Origin: Pseudoalteromonas luteoviolacea NCIMB 1944
Lineage (GTDB): Bacteria; Pseudomonadota; Gammaproteobacteria; Enterobacterales; Alteromonadaceae
Direction: 5' to 3'
Assembly (NCBI RefSeq): GCF_001625565.1
Contig: NZ_AUXS01000016.1
Span: 248,001 to 312,000 of the forward strand
Length of the DNA stretch: 64,000 nt
Part shown: positions 20,365 through 28,731 of the stretch, in pieces
How positions within the stretch are numbered: position 1 is the stretch's first letter
Layout of the letters: every line of letters begins with the position of its first letter
The notes under the pieces: model-generated
Database searches by the model: none
What the model saw: the letters and a program-made list of their open reading frames with translations, nothing else
Told to the model about the DNA's origin: nothing
Program-made: the position numbers and the translations under genes

Positions 20365-20853
20365 TTACTCTATCCGGCTAAACTCCATCTGCCAGTTCAC
20401 TTCCCATGTTTCACCATTGTCTTTGGAAAATGCTTGTTGCCACGTCGGCTTTTCTGGCGTTGTCGAATCCCAAATAAACCTTACTTTTACCGCCAAGCCA
20501 TTATAAGTTTCGTCGGCGTAAAAGTGTCCGATACCGTCTATAAATCGCCCAACCACAGGAGTATCCATTGCCATTGGATTGCGCCCATCTAACCACCAAA
20601 TGGACCATTCCTTTGATTTGTCATTGTACGAGCGTATCGCTTTAGCTCTAACAGACTCACTGGGCATATGCAAAAGGTTGTCTTCTACATTGCCAAGCCC
20701 TCCTAGCGTTTTGGCGGTTGATGATTTTCCCTCAAATTCAATCCATTCATCCGAACCATTTAAAATATCTTTTAAACGGCGGTGCTTAACCTGCCAGTCG
20801 CCAATGATGAAGTCAAAGTCCTTTGGTTCTTTTGGGTCTAATTCCTTAAGCAT
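20365..20853 (-). CDS. DUF1579-like conserved hypothetical protein
   Basis: 162 residues, cytoplasmic, no signal. It has the pattern of small lipocalin-like proteins of the DUF1579 type: an initial FDFIIGDWQVKHRRL, then repeated beta strands rich in Trp (WSIWWLDGRNP) and a closing EVNWQMEFSR. The start at 20853 is chosen because AAAGGAAAAGG sits directly upstream; the frame is open 12 codons further. Function unknown; relatives are often annotated as heme- or fatty-acid-binding-like only by fold. Confidence 0.7.
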   Translation of the reverse strand: MLKELDPKEPKDFDFIIGDWQVKHRRLKDILNGSDEWIEFEGKSSTAKTLGGLGNVEDNLLHMPSESVRAKAIRSYNDKSKEWSIWWLDGRNPMAMDTPVVGRFIDGIGHFYADETYNGLAVKVRFIWDSTTPEKPTWQQAFSKDNGETWEVNWQMEFSRIE

Positions 20854-21224
20854 GCCTTTTCCTTTGTATTGTTTTTGGTTTGGACACACCCTACCACAAC
20901 AACTGTATATTAATACAGGTGTAATTCACGATTTAATAAAAAAATAATCGTGACTAAATGACGAGTTTAATTGGGCCTATTCGTGAAAAAAGTCAGCATA
21001 AACGCTGCAATTTACCTCATTTTCTGCTCAGGATTGCAAGGTTATTAGCCTTTTAAGCTGGTTGTAATGAGAATTGTTTAAGCACAAATTGTACCTAATA
21101 AGTAATATTTCAGTTCAACTGTTAAATTTATGCGATAAATGCCAACAATGTAGTATTGTTATACTGTATCATTTGATAACAACAAAAAATATTAAGTTTC
21201 ACTACCTTTATTAGGGGAAATCCA
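20854..21224. other. Divergent intergenic region with possible Zur-like site
   Basis: Separates the DUF1579-like gene (minus) from the M3 peptidase gene (plus). It holds a Zur-like site at 21157-21171, listed separately. No open frame is called. Confidence 0.4.
21157..21171. promoter_or_regulatory. Zur-box-like palindrome upstream of the M3 peptidase gene
   Basis: TGTTATACTGTATCA matches the Zur core TGTTATAnTATAACA at 12 of 14 fixed positions. It is 53 bases before the GTG start of a zinc metallopeptidase gene. An alternative reading is that TATACT inside it is simply a -10 element. One AT-rich match in 64 kb is weak evidence. Confidence 0.25.
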
Positions 21225-23396
21225 GTGTTAAGAAAAACCCATTTGGCTTTGGCCATTTCGGCTGCAATGTTACTGAACGGTTGTTCAGATGCACCTGAAA
21301 AACAAACAACCCAAGTAGAAGCAACCGACAAAGCGTCAGCAAAAGCGACTTCAACAAACGACATTTCGCAAAATCCATTCTTCCAAGAATGGAATACCCC
21401 GTTTGGTGCACCACCGCTTGGCGACATTCAAACAGCGCACTTCTTACCAGCATTTAAACAAGCAATTGTTGAACACAAAAAAGAAATCGATGCCATTACT
21501 GAGAATGAGCGCCCTGCTGACTTTGACAACACCATTGCGGCAATGGAGCTTGCGGGCTCAACACTGACAAAAGTTGCCCTAGTATTTGGTAACCTAGCAA
21601 ATACTGAGTCAAACGATGAGATGCAGTCATTGCAACGCGAAATTTCACCTATGCTGACACGTCATCGCAGTGAAATTCGTATGAATGAAGCATTGTTCAA
21701 GCGCGTAGCAGCGGTATATGACAATCGAAAATCAGCGCTACTGAATGCAGAGCAAACACGTCTACTTGAGCGCGTTTACAATAGCTTTGTTCGTTCAGGT
21801 GCCAAGTTAACAGGTGAACAGCGTGCGGAGTTTGCGAAAATCAATGAGCGTATCTCTGCACTTACGACTGAGTTCGGTCAAAACGCACTGAATGACTCTC
21901 GTGCATTTACCATGGTTTTAGAAGAGTCTGATCTTGCTGGGTTACCACAAACACAGCGCGACGCTGCCGCTGCAGCCGCTGCTGCTCGAGATTTGCCGGG
22001 TAAGTATGTTATTACCTTGAATCGCTCAAGTGTTCAACCTTTCCTTGAGTTTTCAGACCGTCGCGATCTACGCGAAAAAGCTTTCAAAGGCTGGGCAAAC
22101 CGTGGTGACAACGACAACGAGTTTGATAACAAAGCCATTATTGCTGAAATTGTCGAGCTGCGTGCAAAACGCGCTCAGCTACTTGGTTACAAACATCATT
22201 CTGAATATGTATTAACCAATTCAATGGCAAGCAAACCTGAAACGGCAATGGATCTATTGCTAAAAGTGTGGGAGCCAGCGGTTGCTAAAGCGGAACAAGA
22301 GCGCGAATGGATCCAAGAGTTGATGGCTGCTGAGGGTGTCACTCACAAGCTAGAGCCGTGGGATTGGCGTTATTATGCTGAAAAAGTACGCAAAGCCAAA
22401 TTTGATCTAGACCAAGGTCAAATCGCCGAATACTTCGAGCTGAACAACATGATCGAAGCACAATTCTATACAGCTGAGCGTTTATTCGGTCTTAAATTTG
22501 TTGAGCGTACAGACATTCCTGTATACAACCCTGTGGTACGTGTATGGGAAGTTCAAGATAAGTCAGGTAAAGCAATTGGCTTGTTCTACGGCGATTACTA
22601 TGCACGTTCAACTAAACGTTCAGGTGCGTGGATGAGTTCTTTCCGTTCACAGCAGAAACTTGCTGGCGACGTTAAACCACTGATCCTAAATAACATGAAC
22701 TTGAACAAGCCTGCAGAGGGTGAGCCAACATTAATGAGCTACTCTGACGCGGTTACCCTATTCCATGAATTTGGTCACGCATTGCACGGTTTGCTATCAA
22801 ACGTAACTTACCCGACACTGGCTGGTACCAGCGTACCGCGTGACTGGGTTGAATTCCCAGCACAGTTATTCGAGCACTTCATTGCACAACCTGAAATGCT
22901 GAAAAAATTTGCTCTACATTACAAGACCAATGAGCCAATGCCAGCAGAGCTGCTTGAACGTATCAAGCAAGCAGGTACTTTTAACCAAGGTTTTGCAACG
23001 GTAGAATTTACCGCATCTGCCCTTGTGGATATGGCCTACCACCAACTGACTGATGTAAAAGATCTAGACGTTCGTGCTTTTGAAAACAAAGTCCTAGGCG
23101 ATTATGGTAAACCTGAAGAAATTATCATGCGCCACCGCAGCACGCACTTTGGTCACATCTTCGCAGGTGGATATTCATCAGCTTACTATGCGTATATGTG
23201 GTCTGAAATCTTAGATGCAGACGGCTTTGACGCATTCTTAGAGAAAAAAGATATCTTCGATAAAGAAACCGCTGAGCGCCTGTATCAATTTATCTATAGC
23301 CGTGGTGATACTCTAGATTACTTTGAGGCATATCAAGGCTTTAGAGGCAGAAAACCAACTACTGATGCGCTACTTCGCAACAGAGGTTTAGACTAA
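21225..23396 (+). CDS. dcp: M3-family zinc oligopeptidase, peptidyl-dipeptidase Dcp, lipoprotein form
   Basis: 723-residue zinc metallopeptidase of family M3 (Dcp/thimet oligopeptidase), trimming short peptides. The HExxH motif is FHEFGHALH; the third zinc ligand region lies in the following DWVEFPAQLFEHF stretch. The C-terminal M3 motif with Tyr residues for substrate contact (GHIFAGGYSSAYYAYMW) is present. The N-terminus is a signal peptide with lipobox LNGC, so the enzyme is predicted to be a lipoprotein in the envelope, unlike cytoplasmic E. coli Dcp. The start is GTG with AGGGGAAA upstream. A strong terminator follows. Single gene. Confidence 0.93.
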   Translation: MLRKTHLALAISAAMLLNGCSDAPEKQTTQVEATDKASAKATSTNDISQNPFFQEWNTPFGAPPLGDIQTAHFLPAFKQAIVEHKKEIDAITENERPADFDNTIAAMELAGSTLTKVALVFGNLANTESNDEMQSLQREISPMLTRHRSEIRMNEALFKRVAAVYDNRKSALLNAEQTRLLERVYNSFVRSGAKLTGEQRAEFAKINERISALTTEFGQNALNDSRAFTMVLEESDLAGLPQTQRDAAAAAAAARDLPGKYVITLNRSSVQPFLEFSDRRDLREKAFKGWANRGDNDNEFDNKAIIAEIVELRAKRAQLLGYKHHSEYVLTNSMASKPETAMDLLLKVWEPAVAKAEQEREWIQELMAAEGVTHKLEPWDWRYYAEKVRKAKFDLDQGQIAEYFELNNMIEAQFYTAERLFGLKFVERTDIPVYNPVVRVWEVQDKSGKAIGLFYGDYYARSTKRSGAWMSSFRSQQKLAGDVKPLILNNMNLNKPAEGEPTLMSYSDAVTLFHEFGHALHGLLSNVTYPTLAGTSVPRDWVEFPAQLFEHFIAQPEMLKKFALHYKTNEPMPAELLERIKQAGTFNQGFATVEFTASALVDMAYHQLTDVKDLDVRAFENKVLGDYGKPEEIIMRHRSTHFGHIFAGGYSSAYYAYMWSEILDADGFDAFLEKKDIFDKETAERLYQFIYSRGDTLDYFEAYQGFRGRKPTTDALLRNRGLD

Positions 23397-23408
23397 TCTC
23401 CCAACCAA

Positions 23409-23436
23409 AAAGCCGAAGTCATTGTACTTCGGCTTT
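23409..23436 (+). terminator. Rho-independent terminator of the M3 peptidase gene
   Basis: Perfect 11-bp stem AAAGCCGAAGT (23409-23419) with ACTTCGGCTTT (23426-23436) and a 6-base loop, followed by TGTTTATT. It starts 12 bases after the stop codon. Confidence 0.9.
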
Positions 23437-23526
23437 GTTTATTCAGCTCATGCCCACCAAATAAGCGAATACAATTTCAACATCATTTCAATTGCTTAAT
23501 ACACTTAGAGGGCACAATGGGCAGCG

Positions 23527-23915
23527 TCAATGACGCGTCTCCTTGAGTTCCATAATCAGCCTAAGGCAGCCATTAGCAAATGATCCCACAGTAAAAGAGA
23601 CCAATAGAATATAAGGTCCTACCCCATTCCGAGTGGTTGCATATAAGTGTGTCAGCTTGTTATATCCTGTGGCCAAACACTGCGAATTCTCCAATACTGA
23701 AAAGAGGTTGTCATTACATCCCTTATTGATAAAAAGCCGTAGCTCAAGCACAAACCAAGGGCTGCTAACCCCATGTGAGATAGTGCATTATATCTTTTTA
23801 AAAAATAAAGCATACATGAGGCTGCGATAACGATGCTCGGTATATAAAGTGCTAGGTCCAAAAGCACAATTTGAAGCACAAAAACAGCAAAAAGTAATAG
23901 CTTTAATAATGACAT
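23527..23915 (-). pseudogene. Small four-helix membrane protein gene with an apparent frameshift
   Basis: Two overlapping minus-strand frames look like one broken gene. The upstream frame (ATG at 23915) encodes three hydrophobic segments and then loses character after LCLSYGF. The other frame, entered at the five-T run (minus strand, 23731-23735), continues with a Cys-containing loop, a fourth hydrophobic segment (GPYILLVSFTVGSF) and a stop at 23527. One additional T in that run would join them into about 129 residues. It could be a real mutation, a sequencing or assembly error in the homopolymer, or programmed slippage. The family is not recognised. Confidence 0.5.
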
Positions 23916-24088
23916 GTATAAACCCTATAGCAATATACAGCAAAGATTTACGAATCTAACTCTTTCAGTCAAGATGAAGGGATGAGAAAATAAAATTGGC
24001 CTTTCACTTTACTCATTACAGTAAGTGCAGTTTAAACTCGTACCAATATATCTATAAATATACATAAAGCTAAATAAGCTTTTACGTT

Positions 24089-24367
24089 CTATTTTAGTAA
24101 TTGTAAATAACCGATTGCAACGAATGCTGCTAAAAAAGCCAGCCTTTTACACCAAATAAGTCCAGAATATACTTTCTTTCTACGCTCACTTACCAGCATG
24201 GCCAAAGGTGAGCTATCCGTTAATGCTCGTCTCACTTCAGTTAACTCTGGGGGCAATATACTGTGAGCGCTTTCAGACGGTAAATCTTCTGCGGTTCTCT
24301 TCACAAACTCAACTTCGTAGGCAACTAAAAGCGCCCAAATTACCAATGTAATAATTGCATAAATCAT
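24089..24367 (-). CDS. Small membrane protein, 92 residues, unknown
   Basis: Two hydrophobic segments (near the N-terminus, MIYAIITLVIWALLVAYEVE, and at the C-terminus, LAFLAAFVAIGYL) flank a charged cytoplasmic loop. The start at 24367 is preferred because AGGA lies upstream; a GTG 18 codons earlier is possible. Family not recognised. Confidence 0.5.
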   Translation of the reverse strand: MIYAIITLVIWALLVAYEVEFVKRTAEDLPSESAHSILPPELTEVRRALTDSSPLAMLVSERRKKVYSGLIWCKRLAFLAAFVAIGYLQLLK

Positions 24368-24514
24368 CCAATCTGTTCCTATTACCGCACTTTGGTTAAA
24401 ATGTATTGTCGGCGTCAGCACAGTTCAAACACACCTTTCTGCCCGAACTATTATTCACATTTTTAGCAGGTGTGCGAGATCATATAGCACATCTGCTATT
24501 TATCGCCATGGTTA

Positions 24515-24982
24515 CTAGATTTCATTATTTGGCTCTCGAACAACCACAGTGCCAGCCAATTTGTCATGCCACCCCTGTTTTTTGGGGTCCCAAGCCACCC
24601 AAAAAAAGCCCAAACCGAACGGGAGCAAAGACACATAATAGGCTATATACCTGATTATTGACTGCCGGGCAGATAGAGCTCGACCTGTCTTTGCATCCAC
24701 TATTTTTGCCTTGTAAACCATTTTCCCTGGCGTAGTCGATTTGTATAACCAGAATAAGATAATTGCCGCAATAGGCAAAACGTAGTTAATCAGTAATTCG
24801 GCTGGCCCTAATATGATCTCCCTTGAGGTCCAGTAATCACCGCCATAAATTGAATATATGAGTGGGATTGTGATAAGCAGCAACATTATGCTATCAATAA
24901 AACTGGCGCCAAACCTTGCCCAAAACCCTAGATAGTTTTGAGACACACTTTCATTGTTAATTTCTGAAGTCATAATGTTCAT
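24515..24982 (-). CDS. RDD family membrane protein
   Basis: 155 residues with the RDD family layout (PF06271): N-terminal FWARFGASFIDS, three hydrophobic segments, the middle PGKMVYKAKIVDAKTG, and a C-terminal WDPKKQGWHDKLAGTVVV. RDD proteins are integral membrane proteins, in some cases implicated in ion transport, but the function here is unknown. AAAGGA precedes the start codon. Confidence 0.85.
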   Translation of the reverse strand: MNIMTSEINNESVSQNYLGFWARFGASFIDSIMLLLITIPLIYSIYGGDYWTSREIILGPAELLINYVLPIAAIILFWLYKSTTPGKMVYKAKIVDAKTGRALSARQSIIRYIAYYVSLLPFGLGFFWVAWDPKKQGWHDKLAGTVVVREPNNEI

Positions 24983-25115
24983 CTTTTCCTTTGGAGTTAT
25001 TGCTCACGAACAATAATACATTTATTCAACTATTTGAATATACTTAACAAAAAAGTCCATGTCCTTTTCAAAAGTTGAGTTTATATCGTTCAACTAAACA
25101 CGCTTTTTTATCTTT

Positions 25116-25352
25116 TTAGCTCAGCTTTTTAATTTTGAGCGCAGTGTATACTGCTAGGGTGATATCAATGGCTGCGCCGACAGCTCCCACAATAAACGCT
25201 TTAAATGCCATTTCAGGATCTTGAAGTAAAGGGATAACCGCATTGCCTTTAAAGTGAGCGGCAGCCCCAAGTGCAAAAATAAGATAAAAAGGGAAACCAA
25301 TTGCACCTATAATTGAGAGCCTTTTCTGATATTTTTCTTTTTCACTAGACAT
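25116..25352 (-). CDS. Small membrane protein, 78 residues, unknown
   Basis: Two hydrophobic segments (LSIIGAIGFPFYLIFALGAAAHF and the Ala/Gly-rich one near the C-terminus) after a charged N-terminus. The start at 25352 has GGAG seven bases upstream. The preceding gene ends 51 bases away. Family not recognised. Confidence 0.55.
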   Translation of the reverse strand: MSSEKEKYQKRLSIIGAIGFPFYLIFALGAAAHFKGNAVIPLLQDPEMAFKAFIVGAVGAAIDITLAVYTALKIKKLS

Positions 25353-25402
25353 TACTTTTCTCCAATTCACTATATATTCATTAAAACGCTTAACAGTTAT
25401 GT

Positions 25403-25768
25403 CTACACATGATGTGCATTTTGTAACCCTTCCAGTCTCCGTTTCCAGTTACCGTCATGTTCAGTATTACAGGCTTCCTCTGTATCAAATACGATGCGTT
25501 TTTTTACGCCTTTTGCTTTAATACCAAATGACAAAAGTTTAGCTTCAATTGAGGCTTTCAATTGATCGCCTTTATCATCTGCAAGGGTGTATACTAGACT
25601 TTCATGGGTATCAAATACGCACACGATAGATAAGCTCTCTGGAAAACACTGAAAATTGACGGCGTGAGTAAGCCATTCAAATCCTTTATAGCGCTTAAGT
25701 GCATCATCACAAGCTTCGGTTAAAGCTAAAACAATATTTTTTTCTAATTTTTTATCTGACTTTCGCAT
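25403..25768 (-). CDS. Conserved hypothetical protein, 121 residues
   Basis: Soluble alpha/beta protein without signal peptide. It has a helix-rich start (KNIVLALTEACDDALKRY), a central strand region (FPESLSIVCVFDT), and a charged C-terminus (KKRIVFDTEEACNTEHDGNW). The layout resembles a small conserved protein seen in gammaproteobacteria, sometimes mislabelled Fis-like. Function unknown. Confidence 0.6.
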   Translation of the reverse strand: MRKSDKKLEKNIVLALTEACDDALKRYKGFEWLTHAVNFQCFPESLSIVCVFDTHESLVYTLADDKGDQLKASIEAKLLSFGIKAKGVKKRIVFDTEEACNTEHDGNWKRRLEGLQNAHHV

Positions 25769-25855
25769 GCTGCTCTCGGTGTTTTTGCGACCAACTTAAA
25801 ATATACATAAATCTGTATGCTCGCTCCGCTTTACAGTATCTGGCAGGCTTGGCAT

Positions 25856-26212
25856 CTATTGGGGAATAGGCAAGTTGTGTGCTTTAAGAAAGCTCAATTT
25901 ATCCCAATACCCCCGTTGAAAAGTAATTAACTCATTTTCAAACTGAAAAAAGCCGCAGCCTCGCAGCCCAATGGGATCTTTCCACTCTAAAATAACCCAT
26001 TGACCATCTTGGAATATATTTACCACAATACAGAACATATCTGCCGTAGCAAACTCGCTTGCAAACATTTGTTTAATGGCTTCTTTACCAATAATAGGAT
26101 CATTTGTAACTTGATGGTTTACTGCGTTGTCACAGTAAAATTCAGCAATTGCATCAGCGTCACCGCGATTAAACGCAGCAACCCAGTTTTCAACAATTTG
26201 TTTTAACTCCAT
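25856..26212 (-). CDS. NTF2-like (SnoaL-type) domain protein
   Basis: 118 residues. Compact cone-shaped NTF2-like fold: N-terminal helix VENWVAAFNRGDADAIAEFY, the usual central strands (AVNHQVTNDPIIGKEAI), then the beta sheet ending VILEWKDP and FFQFENELI. Family members may be isomerases, dehydratases or binding proteins; no function can be given. The start at 26212 has AGGA upstream. Confidence 0.8.
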   Translation of the reverse strand: MELKQIVENWVAAFNRGDADAIAEFYCDNAVNHQVTNDPIIGKEAIKQMFASEFATADMFCIVVNIFQDGQWVILEWKDPIGLRGCGFFQFENELITFQRGYWDKLSFLKAHNLPIPQ

Positions 26213-26255
26213 CAAAACATTCCTATTAATTAAGGTTTATGTAAGTGCTGTTAAT

Positions 26256-27002
26256 TTACTTTAGCAAGGGATCTGTGCATTTAGGGTAGGCTTTGTAAAT
26301 ACCATTCGACATCACGGCGACTTTTTCTAAATTTTTACTGTTATTTGCACCACCAAGGAGCATTACCGAAATTGGCGGTAATATTTTCACAACATTCGGG
26401 CATTCATCTTTATAGGTCACCGCCACCGCGCTGGTTAATACTGTATTTCTATTTAACCATACTTTGGTTTTAAGTCCATTATCGTCAACTTCAGCAACGC
26501 TTTTACCAAACTTCCAATCTAGATATTCAATCACCTTTGTCGTTGGTGCTGAGCCTATAAACCGAACTTGGTCATGGCGCATTTCTATTTTTTTGGCAAC
26601 ATAGGCATGACTAAAATAATCAACCTGCTGAGCACTTGATTCTTGCCAAGCGAAGTCTGTTAAAACAGACGAACCAGCCTCTTGAACACGGCATTTTATT
26701 TTACCCAACAAAATTACATCTTGAGTGCCTAAGTTTACCATTTGGCCTGCGACTGGTGATTTAACTGTGCCGCGGATCACGTCTTCAGTTTTTGACAAAG
26801 TTTCAAAACCGCTAGGGCAGGTTTCATTCGCCGCTTGTAACCAACTATTCTCAACAAAACCCTTGTCTGTACCGTGGTATTCAATATGGTGAATATCATT
26901 CTTAGGAATAACAACATAGCCGTATGTACCGGTCAAAGGTTGATAAGTAGCCGAACAGCCCACTAATGATAGTAACGCCAGCGCAATAGCAGCTTTATGC
27001 AT
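26256..27002 (-). CDS. Hypothetical lipoprotein, 248 residues
   Basis: The signal peptide has lipobox LVGC (MHKAAIALALLSLVGC), then a beta-rich mature part with several Cys (NETCPSGFETL, KIKCRV, DECPNV, KCTD). The family is not recognised. Predicted periplasm-facing lipoprotein; no partner gene is evident. Confidence 0.7.
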   Translation of the reverse strand: MHKAAIALALLSLVGCSATYQPLTGTYGYVVIPKNDIHHIEYHGTDKGFVENSWLQAANETCPSGFETLSKTEDVIRGTVKSPVAGQMVNLGTQDVILLGKIKCRVQEAGSSVLTDFAWQESSAQQVDYFSHAYVAKKIEMRHDQVRFIGSAPTTKVIEYLDWKFGKSVAEVDDNGLKTKVWLNRNTVLTSAVAVTYKDECPNVVKILPPISVMLLGGANNSKNLEKVAVMSNGIYKAYPKCTDPLLK

Positions 27003-27322
27003 AATTTATTTACTCTTTATCGTACGATTTACACAATAAGAACGCGTGTTTCTTGCTACAAACTAGCTATACGGATAACGTTCCCAAAAAGGCGATTCTA
27101 TCACTTCAGAATCACCGATTGAATATTTGCGCATCATTATTGATAAAAAACAAACAAAATACCTTGCTTGACCATGTGGCTAAACGTGGTTGTAGATTGA
27201 ATGACAAAGTAACTAACGTTCAGCACTATTTAGAGTTACTGTTAGTCCTTGTCATTAAAATAGATGGGTGAAAATTGGTGTTTTGGCGTTTTCCTTAATC
27301 CAATTGGACTTTGTGTAAAAGG
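27003..27322. other. Intergenic region
   Basis: A 72-codon plus-strand frame (27053-27271) has no ribosome binding site and low-complexity features, so it is not called. Nothing else is recognised. Confidence 0.35.
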
Positions 27323-27796
27323 CTATGCAAACATTTGTCTCATTTTTCTTCCACCAACTGGCACCAAGCCATTGCGTTTGTAAAAGCTCAATGTGCGTTC
27401 AAACTCTGGTAAAGGTGGAGTACAAAGCTCAAGACAAGACCAGCTACGTTCGTAACCATATGCCTGTACTTGCTCTATCAACATGGACCCTACGCCGCCA
27501 GACCTATACGCATCAGACACATAAAACTCTTGAACAACCCCTATTTTTCCTCCCGCATACAGTGCGTAAGTCTCAGTCATCGTTGCCACTGCAATCGGCT
27601 CGTTTTGATAAAATCCTATGATTGCAAAATAATGCCCTTCACTCAGGAGCGTAAGACAACGCCTAGCAGTGCTTTTTAAATCTATATCAAAATGCTGTGT
27701 ACACGTTAACTGACAAATTTCAGTAGTCAGCTGTACAACCATTTTTGCAATTATTTCGCAGTCTTCTATTGTGGCAACTTTAAAGCTTATATCCAT
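27323..27796 (-). CDS. GNAT-family N-acetyltransferase
   Basis: 157-residue acetyltransferase of the GNAT superfamily. It has the core acetyl-CoA-binding motif A region (VVQEFYVSDAYRSGGVGSMLIEQVQAYG, with R/G-x-x-G-x-G) and a C-terminal YKRNGLVPVGGRKMR stretch. The substrate is unknown; such enzymes act on antibiotics, polyamines or protein N-termini. Confidence 0.88.
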   Translation of the reverse strand: MDISFKVATIEDCEIIAKMVVQLTTEICQLTCTQHFDIDLKSTARRCLTLLSEGHYFAIIGFYQNEPIAVATMTETYALYAGGKIGVVQEFYVSDAYRSGGVGSMLIEQVQAYGYERSWSCLELCTPPLPEFERTLSFYKRNGLVPVGGRKMRQMFA

Positions 27797-27837
27797 ATTT
27801 ACTCACTCAAGTTTAATGAGATTGAAAAAATGCCCGG

Positions 27838-28353
27838 CTAAAAACACGCCCAAGCCGTTTTTTTAACCCTGAAAAAGCAATTGTACGCCTTATCGGCATC
27901 AAGCACCTCTAAATCATACGCACTGTCTAGCAGCAGATAAACCCTATCATCTTCCAATCTGATGTGGACAGGAATTTGTATATGCGCCTGTTCAAATTTA
28001 GGATGTCGCAAGATAGCGTGGCTGGTTTCCTCCGGTAAATTAAATAACCTCAAGACGGCCATGTTAATAACTAACTCACCATCTCCATTGTGATAACAAC
28101 CTTCAAACTCAACTTTCGCCGAATAGTACGATTTGGTTTTTGATAGCATGCTGCTTTTAAAGCGAATTTTGTTCTCTTGAGGCAACTGGATACGGTATTT
28201 AACCCCAGGCCCGCCATTAACTTTCGCCAATTCAGTGATCACAAATACATCTTGTTCAGTATTTCTAAATGCCAAGAAAAACTTCCCATATTGTTCCTTC
28301 GAGTAAGCACATAAGCCCATATTTTGTAATGGATTAGTGATGGACTCTGTCAT
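27838..28353 (-). CDS. Hypothetical protein, 171 residues
   Basis: Soluble protein, no signal peptide, many beta strands. I do not recognise it. It overlaps the upstream cytochrome c gene by 20 bases, implying co-transcription and perhaps coupled translation. No catalytic motif stands out. Confidence 0.6.
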   Translation of the reverse strand: MTESITNPLQNMGLCAYSKEQYGKFFLAFRNTEQDVFVITELAKVNGGPGVKYRIQLPQENKIRFKSSMLSKTKSYYSAKVEFEGCYHNGDGELVINMAVLRLFNLPEETSHAILRHPKFEQAHIQIPVHIRLEDDRVYLLLDSAYDLEVLDADKAYNCFFRVKKTAWACF

Positions 28354-28699
28354 TGTTTAACCTTTTCTCCATAGCCGTTTGATAGTTTAATTTCAGATAG
28401 TTCAAATGTTCAATTATGAGTACAGCTTCTGCATCAGTCATTTCTTCAAATGAAGGCATAGCTCTTGGTATTCGCTCGCTATTTTTTAACCATGCGATCA
28501 GTTCTATTTGCGTTTTCTGGGTCTTTACGTTAGCAGGAACCCCCTTAAGAAAGTTTCCTTGCCCTCTCTCTCCATGACACCCTTGGCAATGATGTGCGAA
28601 CAATTGTTTACCAGTTTTAAATGTAGGATGCTGATGTGATTCGTTATCTGTACAGCCAAAAAGCAAAATCAATAACACCGAAGTCAGGTAATTTTTCAT
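28334..28699 (-). CDS. Class I c-type cytochrome, lipoprotein
   Basis: 121 residues with a signal peptide and lipobox FGC. One heme-binding motif CQGCH lies at about residues 38-42, with an axial Met candidate in AMPSFEEMTDAE. Size and layout fit a small monoheme class I cytochrome c anchored in the envelope. The stop overlaps the downstream 171-residue gene. It lies 32 bases downstream of the EAL-HDOD gene and may share its transcript. Confidence 0.88.
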   Translation of the reverse strand: MKNYLTSVLLILLFGCTDNESHQHPTFKTGKQLFAHHCQGCHGERGQGNFLKGVPANVKTQKTQIELIAWLKNSERIPRAMPSFEEMTDAEAVLIIEHLNYLKLNYQTAMEKRLNNDRVHH

Positions 28700-28731
28700 T
28701 ATCTTTGCACCTGTGCCTAACTGTTATGCGT

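Noticed and set aside
25353-25402. GTTAAGC near the start of the 78-residue gene as a possible attC core
   Set aside because: Only one core half and no partner at the needed distance.
27053-27271. 72-codon plus-strand frame between the lipoprotein and GNAT genes
   Set aside because: No ribosome binding site, no recognisable features, opposite to neighbours.
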